DNA from: Streptomyces sp. TRM68416
GTDB taxonomy: Bacteria; Actinomycetota; Actinomycetes; Streptomycetales; Streptomycetaceae
Length of the DNA: 64,000 nucleotides
Assembly: GCF_014596915.1 (NCBI RefSeq)
Contig: NZ_JACVWU010000011.1
Coordinates: forward strand, 124,001-188,000
Direction of reading: 5' to 3'
Below are positions 44,175-52,125 of this stretch, one piece after another (positions within the stretch are counted from its first letter, which is position 1; the number at the start of each line of letters is the position of its first letter). Made by a program: the position numbers and the translations under genes. The notes beneath the pieces were generated by a model. The model searched no databases. It saw nothing but the letters and a program-made list of their open reading frames with translations, and had not been told where the DNA came from.

Positions 44175-45200
44175 ATGCTCTCCGGGAACGGTCGTCACCG
44201 TCGCCCCCGCCAGGCCCCGGCGCTCATCGTCGCGGCCGGAGTGACCGGCTCCGCCATCGCCATCCCGCTTCTCGGCGCCACCGGCGCGAGCGCGGCCGAG
44301 GGCGCCACCTGGGACCGGGTGGCGGAGTGCGAGAGCGGCGGCTCCTGGAGCGAGAACAGCGGCAACGGCTACTACGGCGGTCTCCAGGTCACTCAGGAGC
44401 ACTGGGAGCGGTACGGCGGCACGACGTACGCGGCGACCGCGGACCTGGCCAGCCGCTCGCAGCAGATAGCCGTGGCCGAGCGGATCCTCGCGGACCAGGG
44501 GCTGGCCGCCTGGCCCACCTGCGGTCCCCTCTCCGGCCTTGACAAGGCGTCTGGTTCGGCCGACGTCGACACGGGCGTCGCGGGCGACAAGGACGGTTCC
44601 TCCGGTTCCTCCGGTTCCTCCGGATCTTCCGATTCCGGCGGTCTGCTCGACTCGATCGACGGCTCGTCCGGCGACGGCTCCTCGGTCGGCTCCTCGACCG
44701 ACGCCTCGCCTTCGCCCGAGACCTCGGACAAGACTTCCGACAAGTCGACCAAGTCCGACAAGTCCGCCGACGGATCGGACTCCGAGGGGTCCTCCGAGCC
44801 CTCCGAAGCCGACGGCTCCCAGGGGTTCGACGGCGAGCCCGCAGACGAGACCGAGGGCGACAACTCGGACAACTCCGGTCGAAGTGATGGTGATTCCGCC
44901 CTCACCGACACCGGCACCGGCCGCCACCGCGGCGACAGCGCCGACGAGGGCGCCTCCGACGGCCGTACCGGCTCCACGGGCCGGCACGCCTCCCGCGGTG
45001 ACGCGGCCGCGCGCGACGCCGCCGACGGCTCGTACACCGTCCGCGACGGGGACAGCCTCACGTCCATCGCCGACTCCCTTGAGCTGAGCGGCGGATGGCG
45101 TGGCCTCTATGCCGAGAACGAGGCGACCGTGGGTGTCGACCCGGACTTCATCATCCCCGGTCAGACCCTCGAAGTAGGGGTCGAACCGGGCGAAAAGTAG
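44175..45200 (+). CDS. Resuscitation-promoting factor with long Ser/Asp linker and LysM domain
   Basis: 341 residues from the ATG at 44175 (GAAAGG upstream). A signal peptide (to about residue 40) is followed by the Rpf transglycosylase-like domain: TWDRVAECESGGSWSENSGN and YYGGLQVTQEHWERYGG, with the catalytic Glu in AECESGG, cleaving peptidoglycan glycan. A 150-residue Ser/Asp/Gly-rich linker leads to a LysM domain at the end (YTVRDGDSLTSIADSL, PGQTLEVG). It probably corresponds to S. coelicolor RpfC (SCO3098). Unlike the next gene it shows no riboswitch. Confidence 0.92.
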   Translation: MLSGNGRHRRPRQAPALIVAAGVTGSAIAIPLLGATGASAAEGATWDRVAECESGGSWSENSGNGYYGGLQVTQEHWERYGGTTYAATADLASRSQQIAVAERILADQGLAAWPTCGPLSGLDKASGSADVDTGVAGDKDGSSGSSGSSGSSDSGGLLDSIDGSSGDGSSVGSSTDASPSPETSDKTSDKSTKSDKSADGSDSEGSSEPSEADGSQGFDGEPADETEGDNSDNSGRSDGDSALTDTGTGRHRGDSADEGASDGRTGSTGRHASRGDAAARDAADGSYTVRDGDSLTSIADSLELSGGWRGLYAENEATVGVDPDFIIPGQTLEVGVEPGEK

Positions 45201-45329
45201 CGGGAGTTCACGTCATGCTTCGCGCTGAATGTCCGGTTTGGCGAAAGTGTGGGATGAGTCTCAGAAGCCCTGATCGTCTTTGAAAATCCGCGGATCGCGT
45301 GTCTACGGTCGAGGCCGTTCGCAGCAGCG

Positions 45330-45543
45330 GGCCCCGACTGCCGCACGCCGAATCCTGCCGGCGGCCGTTCGGGAACAGTCGTCGCGTCAGCGCCGTAGGC
45401 AGGAGCGGGGGACCCAAGGTAAGTGCCGGGCCCAGCAGTTGAGCTGGATCCGGCTTGGGGTGAAGTCGCGCACCGACCGGTGCGCGGCCGGGCACTCAAC
45501 CGGCCCGAACCCGACAGCTCACCTCGCAGGCGTCGGTGAGGGG
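45330..45543 (+). promoter_or_regulatory. c-di-AMP (ydaO-type) riboswitch
   Basis: The leader of the following rpf gene carries the ydaO consensus blocks in order: ACGCCGAATCCTGCCGG (45345-45361), GGCAGGAGCGGGGGACCCAA (45399-45418), TTGGGGTGAAGTCGC (45455-45469), and a 3' part with CCGAACCCGACAGCTCACCT. This RNA class binds cyclic di-AMP and lowers downstream expression. The switch controlling rpfA in S. coelicolor has been described in the literature. The 5' limit is approximate. Confidence 0.93.
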
Positions 45544-45551
45544 ATCGATCC

Positions 45552-46229
45552 ATGCTGTTTTCCGGCAAGGGCAAGCACCGTCGTCCGTCCAAGGCCACCC
45601 GGGCCATCGCCATCGCGGGTGTGACCGGCGCCGCCGTGGCCGCTCCGCTGATGGCGGCCGGCAGCGCCTCCGCCGCCACCGCCGCCGAATGGGACGCCGT
45701 CGCCCAGTGCGAGTCCGGCGGCAACTGGTCCATCAACACCGGCAACGGTTACTACGGCGGTCTGCAGTTCTCCGCGTCCACCTGGGCCGCGTACGGCGGC
45801 ACGGCGTACGCCGCCACCGCCGACAAGGCCACCAAGGCGCAGCAGATCGAGATCGCCGAGAAGGTCCTCGCGGGCCAGGGCAAGGGCGCCTGGCCGTCCT
45901 GCGGTGTGGGCCTGTCGAGCGCCGGGTACACCGGCAACTCCAGCTCGTCCTCCTCCTCGCAGAACACGGCCCCCGCGCCGCGCGAGACCGAGCAGCCGGC
46001 CTCCCGCTCGACCGAGCGTCCCGCCGCCAAGAAGACCGTCACCACCCCGACCGGCAAGAAGGTCAAGAAGGGCGACGGCGAGTACAAGGTCGTCTCCGGC
46101 GACACCCTCAGCTCCATCGCCGACGAGCACGACGTCAAGGGCGGCTGGGCGAAGCTCCACAAGCTGAACAAGGACATCGTCGAGGACGCCGACCTGATCT
46201 ACCCCGGTCAGCAGCTGCACCTCAAGTAG
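45552..46229 (+). CDS. rpfA: Resuscitation-promoting factor RpfA (Rpf + LysM)
   Basis: 225 residues. Signal peptide to about residue 42, Rpf domain at about 43-120 (EWDAVAQCESGGNWSINTGN; YYGGLQFSASTWAAYGG; catalytic Glu in QCESGG), a Ser/Pro/Thr linker, and a C-terminal LysM (YKVVSGDTLSSIADEH; LIYPGQQLHLK). It is a secreted muralytic enzyme remodelling peptidoglycan during spore germination and growth. It is controlled by the c-di-AMP riboswitch immediately upstream and ended by a strong terminator. The Rpf and LysM parts are close paralogues of those in the preceding gene. Confidence 0.95.
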   Translation: MLFSGKGKHRRPSKATRAIAIAGVTGAAVAAPLMAAGSASAATAAEWDAVAQCESGGNWSINTGNGYYGGLQFSASTWAAYGGTAYAATADKATKAQQIEIAEKVLAGQGKGAWPSCGVGLSSAGYTGNSSSSSSSQNTAPAPRETEQPASRSTERPAAKKTVTTPTGKKVKKGDGEYKVVSGDTLSSIADEHDVKGGWAKLHKLNKDIVEDADLIYPGQQLHLK

Positions 46230-46575
46230 TCCCGAAACCTCAAGCAGTCCCGTAGTCGAACCACAGCGCCTTCATAGACGTGTCCTTCACTATGAAGGCC
46301 TCGTGAGGGCCACCCCCCGTCCCCACGGGCTCCCCGCTCCGGTGCGTTCTCCCCCGTACGCACCGGGGCGGGGTCTTCTTTTCCCGCCCGTCTTCGCGCA
46401 GGCCACTCACCGTTAAGGGCACGGGCTCTTTGTTCCGTCGGGAAACAATAGGTACCGTCTGTCCTTGTCCATGGGACGGTCGGTCGGCTGGCCGATGTCC
46501 CCGAGGCGGTTAGGCTCTAGTCGCAAGGCTCTGTGCCCCGCACTTCCAGCGTCACATCCCAAGAAGGAGATGCTC
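46230..46575. other. rpfA-eno intergenic region (346 bp)
   Basis: No gene seen. The rpfA terminator lies at 46332-46373. Further on, TAGGTA (46449-46454) and TAGGCT (46511-46516) resemble Streptomyces -10 elements for eno; convincing -35 elements were not identified. Confidence 0.5.
46332..46373 (+). terminator. rpfA terminator
   Basis: CCCCGCTCCGGTGCGT pairs with ACGCACCGGGGCGGGG (one mismatch) around a 10-base loop, followed by TCTTCTTTT. Confidence 0.88.
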
Positions 46576-47856
46576 GTGCCGTCCATCGACGTCGTCGTAG
46601 CCCGGGAAATCCTGGACTCCCGAGGCAACCCCACGGTCGAGGTCGAGGTCGGCCTCGACGACGGCAGCACGGGTCGTGCCGCCGTTCCGTCCGGCGCTTC
46701 CACCGGCGCCTTCGAGGCCATCGAGCTCCGCGACGGTGACCCGAACCGCTACCTGGGCAAGGGTGTCGAGAAGGCCGTCCTCGCCGTCATCGAGCAGATC
46801 GGCCCCGAGCTGGTCGGCTACGACGCCACCGAGCAGCGCCTGATCGACCAGGCCATGTTCGACCTGGACGCCACCGACAACAAGGGCTCCCTCGGCGCCA
46901 ACGCCATCCTCGGCGTCTCGCTCGCCGTCGCCCACGCCGCCTCCGAGGCCAGCGACCTCCCGCTCTTCCGCTACCTGGGCGGCCCCAACGCGCACCTGCT
47001 GCCGGTGCCGATGATGAACATCCTGAACGGCGGCTCGCACGCCGACTCCAACGTGGACATCCAGGAGTTCATGATCGCCCCGATCGGCGCGGAGTCCTTC
47101 TCCGAGGCCCTGCGCTGGGGCGCCGAGGTCTACCACACCCTCAAGAAGGTGCTGAAGACCAAGGGCCTGTCCACCGGCCTGGGCGACGAGGGCGGCTTCG
47201 CCCCGAACCTGGAGTCCAACCGCGCCGCGCTCGACCTCATCATCGAGGCCATCAAGCAGGCCGGCTACGTCCCCGGTGAGCAGATCGCGCTCGCGCTCGA
47301 CGTCGCCGCGTCCGAGTTCTACAAGGACGGCAAGTACGAGTTCGAGGGCAAGTCCCGCTCGGCCGCCGAGATGACCGAGTACTACGAGGAGCTCGTGGCG
47401 GCCTACCCGCTCGTCTCCATCGAGGACCCGCTGTTCGAGGACGACTGGGCCGGCTGGAAGGTCATCACCGACAAGCTGGGCGAGAAGGTCCAGATCGTCG
47501 GCGACGACCTCTTCGTCACCAACCCGGAGCGCCTGGCCCGCGGCATCGAGGAGGGCAGCGCCAACGCCCTGCTCGTCAAGGTGAACCAGATCGGCTCGCT
47601 GACCGAGACCCTGGACGCCGTCGAGATGGCCCAGCGCAACGGCTTCAAGTGCATGATGTCCCACCGCTCCGGCGAGACCGAGGACGTCACCATCGCCGAC
47701 CTCGCCGTCGCGGTGAACTGCGGCCAGATCAAGACCGGCGCCCCGGCCCGCTCGGACCGCGTCGCCAAGTACAACCAGCTGCTGCGCATCGAGGAGATCC
47801 TCGACGACGCCGCGGTGTACGCCGGTCGCTCGGCCTTCCCGCGCTTCAAGGGCTGA
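46576..47856 (+). CDS. eno: Enolase
   Basis: 426 residues from the GTG at 46576, spaced 6 bases from AAGGAG (46564-46569); the in-frame ATG at 46570 is too close to that site. It interconverts 2-phosphoglycerate and phosphoenolpyruvate. Motifs: EILDSRGNPTVEVEV, the SGASTGAFEA loop, GDEGGFAP with the catalytic Glu, SIEDPLFEDDW, and HRSGETEDVTIADLAV. Length is exactly typical. The promoter region has TAGGCT at 46511. It leads the eno-divIC-DUF501-ppx gene string, though a hairpin separates it from divIC. Confidence 0.99.
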   Translation: MPSIDVVVAREILDSRGNPTVEVEVGLDDGSTGRAAVPSGASTGAFEAIELRDGDPNRYLGKGVEKAVLAVIEQIGPELVGYDATEQRLIDQAMFDLDATDNKGSLGANAILGVSLAVAHAASEASDLPLFRYLGGPNAHLLPVPMMNILNGGSHADSNVDIQEFMIAPIGAESFSEALRWGAEVYHTLKKVLKTKGLSTGLGDEGGFAPNLESNRAALDLIIEAIKQAGYVPGEQIALALDVAASEFYKDGKYEFEGKSRSAAEMTEYYEELVAAYPLVSIEDPLFEDDWAGWKVITDKLGEKVQIVGDDLFVTNPERLARGIEEGSANALLVKVNQIGSLTETLDAVEMAQRNGFKCMMSHRSGETEDVTIADLAVAVNCGQIKTGAPARSDRVAKYNQLLRIEEILDDAAVYAGRSAFPRFKG

Positions 47857-47870
47857 CAGCAGGCGTCGTC

Positions 47871-47915
47871 CGTACGTCCCCGTACTCGGTCCCGTACCGT
47901 GTGCGGGGACGTACG
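47871..47915 (+). terminator. Hairpin between eno and divIC
   Basis: CGTACGTCCCCG and CGGGGACGTACG form a 12-bp perfect stem with a 21-base loop. There is no T run, so it may attenuate rather than stop transcription. Confidence 0.65.
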
Positions 47916-47938
47916 CGCGTGTGAACGGGAGGCTGGAC

Positions 47939-48415
47939 ATGGCGGTCAAGGACCGGGACCGGTTCTCCACCGCGACCAGGATCAAGCTGCTCGGCGAACA
48001 GACGGCCGCCCGTGTCTACCGTTCGCAGACCCGACGGCAGGCCCGCCGCTCCCGGCTGACCGGCCGCGCCGCCCTGCTCGCCCTCGTCGTGTGCACCCTG
48101 GTCGTCGCCCTCGCCTACCCGATAAGGCAGTACGTCGCCCAGCGCGCCGAGATCGCCGACCTGCAGCGCGAGAAGCGGCAGGCGCGGGAGCGGGTCGAGG
48201 AGCTGCGCGACCAGAAGGCACGCTGGCAGGACGACGCGTACGCCGAGCAGCGGATCCGCGAGCGGCTGCACTACGTGATGCCGGGCGAGACCGGGTACGT
48301 CGTGATCGACCCGGACGCGGTCCGGCAGTCCCGCACCGACCTGGGCGCGGCCGACCGGCCCTGGTACGCGAACGTCTGGGACGGGGTCGACAAGTCCGAC
48401 GCCGCCGACCAGTGA
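47939..48415 (+). CDS. divIC: Septum formation initiator FtsB/DivIC
   Basis: 158 residues from the ATG at 47939, with GGGAGG upstream. A basic cytoplasmic N-terminus, one membrane segment (about 44-62, ALLALVVCTLVVALAYPI), then a coiled coil (ADLQREKRQARERVEELRDQ) and the LHYVMPGETGYVVIDP motif typical of actinobacterial DivIC. It is part of the divisome with FtsL and FtsQ. It lies downstream of eno, the usual linkage; the DUF501 gene starts at or shortly after its stop. Confidence 0.94.
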   Translation: MAVKDRDRFSTATRIKLLGEQTAARVYRSQTRRQARRSRLTGRAALLALVVCTLVVALAYPIRQYVAQRAEIADLQREKRQARERVEELRDQKARWQDDAYAEQRIRERLHYVMPGETGYVVIDPDAVRQSRTDLGAADRPWYANVWDGVDKSDAADQ

Positions 48416-48438
48416 AGCAGAAGAGACGAAAGACGGAT

Positions 48439-48957
48439 ATGGAAACGCCCCCGCCGACCACCCCGCGCACCGAGCCCTCCGACGCGGACGTCGAGGCCTT
48501 CAAGCAGCAGCTCGGCCGTCCGCCGCGCGGGCTGCGCGCGATCGCGCACCGCTGCCCCTGCGGGCAGCCGGACGTCGTGGAGACGGCCCCGCGGCTGCCC
48601 GACGGCACGCCGTTCCCGACGCTGTACTACCTGACGTGCCCGAAGGCGAACTCCGCGATCGGCACGCTGGAGGCGAACGGGGTGATGAAGGAGATGACCG
48701 AGCGGCTGGCGAGCGACCCCGAGCTGGCCGCCGCGTACCGGGCCGCGCACGAGGACTACATCAGGCGGCGGGACGAGATCGAGGAGCTCAAGGGCTTCCC
48801 GAGCGCGGGCGGCATGCCGGACCGGGTGAAGTGCCTGCACGTGCTCGTGGCGCACTCCCTGGCCGCCGGGCCGGGCGTCAACCCGCTGGGCGACGAGGCG
48901 CTGGCGATGCTGCCGGAGTGGTGGCGCAAGGGCACGTGCGTGGTCGCGGCGGAGTAG
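48439..48957 (+). CDS. DUF501 family protein
   Basis: 172 residues from the ATG at 48439; a GTG at 48412 overlapping the divIC stop would add nine residues and give translational coupling. DUF501 hallmarks: QLGRPPRGLRAIAHRCPCG with two Cys, PTLYYLTCP, and PDRVKCLHVLVAHSLAAGPG near the C-terminus with conserved Cys/His. Cytosolic, function unknown, nearly always between divIC/ftsB and ppx in actinobacteria. Confidence 0.93.
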   Translation: METPPPTTPRTEPSDADVEAFKQQLGRPPRGLRAIAHRCPCGQPDVVETAPRLPDGTPFPTLYYLTCPKANSAIGTLEANGVMKEMTERLASDPELAAAYRAAHEDYIRRRDEIEELKGFPSAGGMPDRVKCLHVLVAHSLAAGPGVNPLGDEALAMLPEWWRKGTCVVAAE

Positions 48958-49017
48958 TTCCGCCCCCGCCGCCCCTACCCGTCCCGTCCCCAGGGGGCTC
49001 CGCCCCCTGGACCCCCA

Positions 49018-49063
49018 TCGGCCTGAACGGCCTCGTCCTCAAACGCCGGACGGGCTGGATATG
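49018..49063 (+). repeat. Dispersed intergenic repeat, copy 1
   Basis: The word CCTCGTCCTCAAACGCCGGA followed by CGGGCTGGATAT, preceded by CGGCCTGAACGG, is repeated almost exactly at about 63102-63144 and in part at 63214-63242. A CAGGGGGCTCCGCCCCCTGG hairpin lies just upstream. These words are frequent between Streptomyces genes in my recollection. Confidence 0.88.
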
Positions 49064-49090
49064 AACCCCCGCACTTCGGAAGGGCACCCC

Positions 49091-50032
49091 ATGACCCGCG
49101 TCGCCGCCATCGACTGCGGTACGAACTCCATCCGGCTGCTCGTCGCGGACTGCGACCCGGCCACCGGTGAACTGGTCGACCTGGACCGCCGTATGACCAT
49201 CGTGCGGCTCGGGCAGGGGGTCGACCGGACCGGGCGGCTGGCGCCCGAGGCGCTGGAGCGGACGTTCGCCGCCTGCCGCGAGTACGCGGCGGTCATCAAG
49301 GAGCACGGGGCGGAGCGGCTGCGCTTCGTGGCGACCTCCGCCTCCCGGGACGCCGAGAACCGGGACGAGTTCGTGCGCGGGGTGATGGACATCCTGGGCG
49401 TCGAGCCGGAGGTCATCTCCGGGGACCAGGAGGCCGAGTTCTCCTTCACCGGGGCGACCAGGGAGCTGGCGGGGCACGACCACCTGCCCAAGCCGTTCCT
49501 GGTCGTGGACATCGGCGGCGGGTCGACGGAGTTCGTGGTCGGCGACGACCACGTGCGCGCGGCGCGGTCCGTCGACGTCGGCTGTGTGCGGATGACCGAA
49601 CGGCACCTGGTGCGCGACGGAGCCGTCTCCGACCCGCCCTCCGAGGAGCAGACCGCCGCCGTCAGGGCCGACATCGAGGCCGCACTCGACCTCGCCGAGC
49701 AGACCGTCCCGCTGCGCGAGGCCCGCACGCTGGTGGGCCTCGCCGGGTCCGTGACGACCGTGTCGGCGATCGCGCAGAAGCTGCCGGAATACGACTCGGC
49801 CCGCATCCACCACTCCCGCGTCTCGCGCGACCAGGTCCGCGAGATCACCGACTGGCTCCTGCACTCCACCCACGCCGAGCGCGCGGCCGTACCCTCCATG
49901 CACCCGGGCCGCGTGGACGTCATCGCCGCCGGGGCGCTCGTCCTGCTGTCGATCATGGAGCGGATCGGCGCGACCGAGGTCGTGGTGAGCGAGCACGACA
50001 TCCTGGACGGCATCGCCTGGTCGGTGGTGTAG
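49091..50032 (+). CDS. ppx: Exopolyphosphatase (Ppx/GppA family)
   Basis: 313 residues from the ATG at 49091 (GGAAGG upstream); an ATG at 49061 is possible but falls at the edge of the dispersed repeat. Ppx/GppA enzymes hydrolyse polyphosphate or pppGpp in an actin-like fold. Seen: AAIDCGTNSIRLLVAD, FVATSASRDAENRDEF, the VVDIGGGSTEFV phosphate loop and GLAGSVTTV. The length matches the short actinobacterial form, which lacks the C-terminal HD domain. Confidence 0.95.
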   Translation: MTRVAAIDCGTNSIRLLVADCDPATGELVDLDRRMTIVRLGQGVDRTGRLAPEALERTFAACREYAAVIKEHGAERLRFVATSASRDAENRDEFVRGVMDILGVEPEVISGDQEAEFSFTGATRELAGHDHLPKPFLVVDIGGGSTEFVVGDDHVRAARSVDVGCVRMTERHLVRDGAVSDPPSEEQTAAVRADIEAALDLAEQTVPLREARTLVGLAGSVTTVSAIAQKLPEYDSARIHHSRVSRDQVREITDWLLHSTHAERAAVPSMHPGRVDVIAAGALVLLSIMERIGATEVVVSEHDILDGIAWSVV

Positions 50033-50476
50033 ACCCTCCGTAGTTACTGCTCGGTAGCCTCTGGTGAGCAGGTCATGTAGCGTCTGAGCACGTTCGAGCG
50101 GCCCTTGAGGGCCCCTTCGTGACGCCTCGTCGAGAAAGTTCGTGAAGTTCTTCACAAGGAATTCGGCCCTGTCGGAGCACGGAAGGGGCCCGGTTGGCCC
50201 TTCCGGGGGGCCAACGCCCCCTTGAACGTGTTCAGAAGGGCCGCGCGAGGGGCGTGGAGGAGGGGGTGACGCAAGGCTGTTTCGGAGGGCTCACACGGCG
50301 TCCGACCGGCCAGAGAGGCAGCTCACGCGGCATTGACAACGGTCCGCACTACACGCGGGTTCCCGGTTCGTGCCATGACCTGGATCACGCGGGCCGCGGA
50401 GGATAGCACACACCCTCCACAACCTTGTGAAGGGGCGCACGAGCTACCCCCCTGGGACGGGTGGATACTCGATGGC
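50033..50476. other. ppx-ndh intergenic region (444 bp)
   Basis: No convincing gene. It includes the Rex operator at 50140-50157, a CGGAAGGGGCCCGGTTGGCCCTTCCG hairpin split at 50180-50205 (described by its arms CGGAAGGG/CCCTTCCG), and a lone TTGTGAA half-site at 50423-50429 closer to ndh. Confidence 0.6.
50140..50157. promoter_or_regulatory. Rex operator upstream of ndh
   Basis: TCGTGAAGTTCTTCACAA matches the Rex consensus TTGTGAAN4TTCACAA with one mismatch. Rex senses NADH/NAD+ and represses respiratory genes; ndh is a known Rex target in S. coelicolor. The site lies about 320 bp before the chosen start, implying a long leader. Confidence 0.85.
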
Positions 50477-51865
50477 ATGAGCACCACGGAGCGTCCCAGG
50501 ATCCTCGTAGTAGGCGGTGGGTACGTAGGCCTGTACGCAGCTCGGCGCATTCTCAAGAAGATGCGCTACGGAGAGGCGACCGTCACGGTCGTCGACCCCC
50601 GGTCGTACATGACCTACCAGCCCTTCCTCCCCGAAACCGCCGCCGGCAACATCTCCCCGCGCCACGTCGTCGTCCCGCTGCGACGCGTGCTGCCCAAGGC
50701 GGAGGTCCTCACCGGCCGGGTCACCACCATCGACCAGGACCGCAAGGTCGCCACGATCGCCCCCCTCGTGGGCGAGGCGTACGAGCTGCCTTTCGACTAC
50801 CTCGTCATCGCGATGGGCGCGGTCTCCCGCACCTTCCCGATCCCCGGCCTCGCCGAGCAGGGCATCGGCATGAAGGGCATCGAGGAGGCCATCGGCCTGC
50901 GCAACCACGTGCTGGAGCAGCTGGACAAGGCCGACTCCACGAACGACGAGGAGATCCGCCGCAAGGCGCTCACCTTCGTCTTCGTCGGCGGTGGCTTCGC
51001 GGGCGCGGAGACCATCGGCGAGGTCGAGGACATGGCCCGCGACGCGGCGAAGTACTACACCAACGTCTCCCGCGAGGACATGCGGTTCATCCTCGTCGAC
51101 GCCGCCGACAAGATCCTCCCCGAGGTCGGCCCCAAGCTCGGCCAGTACGGCAAGGAGCACCTGGAGGCCCGCGGGGTCGAGATCTACCTCTCCACCTCCA
51201 TGGACTCCTGCGTCGACGGCCACGTGGTGCTGAAGAACGGGCTCGAGGTCGACTCCAACACCGTCGTGTGGACGGCCGGCGTCAAGCCGAACCCGGCGCT
51301 CTCCCGCTTCGGCCTGCCGCTCGGCCCGCGCGGTCACGTCGACTGCCAGCCGACCCTCCAGGTCACCGGCACCGACTACATCTGGGCCGCGGGCGACAAC
51401 GCCCAGGTCCCGGACCTCGTCGGCCGCAAGGCCGGCAACGAGAACGCCTGGTGCCCGCCGAACGCCCAGCACGCGCTGCGCCAGGCCAAGGTCCTCGGCG
51501 ACAACGTGGTCTCCGGCATGCGGGGCTTCCCGCAGAAGGACTACAGCCACGCCAACAAGGGCGCGGTGGCCGGTCTCGGCCTCCACAAGGGCGTCGCGAT
51601 GATCGTCATGGGCAAGATGAAGATCAAGCTCAAGGGCCGCCTCGCCTGGTACATGCACCGTGGCTACCACGGCCTGGCGATGCCGACCTGGAACCGCAAG
51701 ATCCGCGTCTTCGCCGACTGGACCCTCGGCATGTTCCTCAAGCGCGAGGTCGTCGCCCTCGGCGCCCTGGAGTCCCCGCGCGAGGAGTTCTACGAGGCCG
51801 CCAAGCCGGCGCCCGCCCCCGCGGCAGCCGCGCCGAAGACCGAGGAGAAGGCCAAGGCCTCCTGA
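50477..51865 (+). CDS. ndh: Type II NADH dehydrogenase
   Basis: 462 residues from the ATG at 50477. This non-proton-pumping flavoenzyme passes electrons from NADH to menaquinone at the inner membrane face. N-terminal FAD motif RILVVGGGYVGLYAA, second nucleotide motif FVFVGGGFAGAETIGEVEDM (NADH), the FAD-binding YIWAAGDNAQVPD and AWCPPNAQHALRQA for quinone-site neighbours. The C-terminus is an amphipathic helix region plus an Ala/Pro/Lys tail. A Rex operator upstream implies induction when NADH is high. Confidence 0.96.
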   Translation: MSTTERPRILVVGGGYVGLYAARRILKKMRYGEATVTVVDPRSYMTYQPFLPETAAGNISPRHVVVPLRRVLPKAEVLTGRVTTIDQDRKVATIAPLVGEAYELPFDYLVIAMGAVSRTFPIPGLAEQGIGMKGIEEAIGLRNHVLEQLDKADSTNDEEIRRKALTFVFVGGGFAGAETIGEVEDMARDAAKYYTNVSREDMRFILVDAADKILPEVGPKLGQYGKEHLEARGVEIYLSTSMDSCVDGHVVLKNGLEVDSNTVVWTAGVKPNPALSRFGLPLGPRGHVDCQPTLQVTGTDYIWAAGDNAQVPDLVGRKAGNENAWCPPNAQHALRQAKVLGDNVVSGMRGFPQKDYSHANKGAVAGLGLHKGVAMIVMGKMKIKLKGRLAWYMHRGYHGLAMPTWNRKIRVFADWTLGMFLKREVVALGALESPREEFYEAAKPAPAPAAAAPKTEEKAKAS

Positions 51866-51886
51866 CCTCCGGTCACTTGAACACCC

Positions 51887-51928
51887 CGAAGGGGCCGCCC
51901 GCCATCCGTGGTGCGGGCGGCCCCTTCG
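51887..51928 (+). terminator. ndh terminator
   Basis: A 16-bp perfect stem (51887-51902 with 51913-51928) and a 10-base loop lie 21 bp after the ndh stop. Confidence 0.85.
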
Positions 51929-52125
51929 GCGTTCGCCGCATGGCCTGATCCCGGCCGCTCCATGTTGGGGTGTGATCGGCGCTGTCACTGCGGGTGGCCG
52001 GCCCTGTGGGGAACGCACAGCACCTGCCTTGCCCACCCATAACGCCCCTGCGGGACTGCGCGCCCGGTGGGTAGGTGTTTACGTGGTGTTGGCATGCCGG
52101 GATCCCCGTCACGGAGGTGTGCGCC

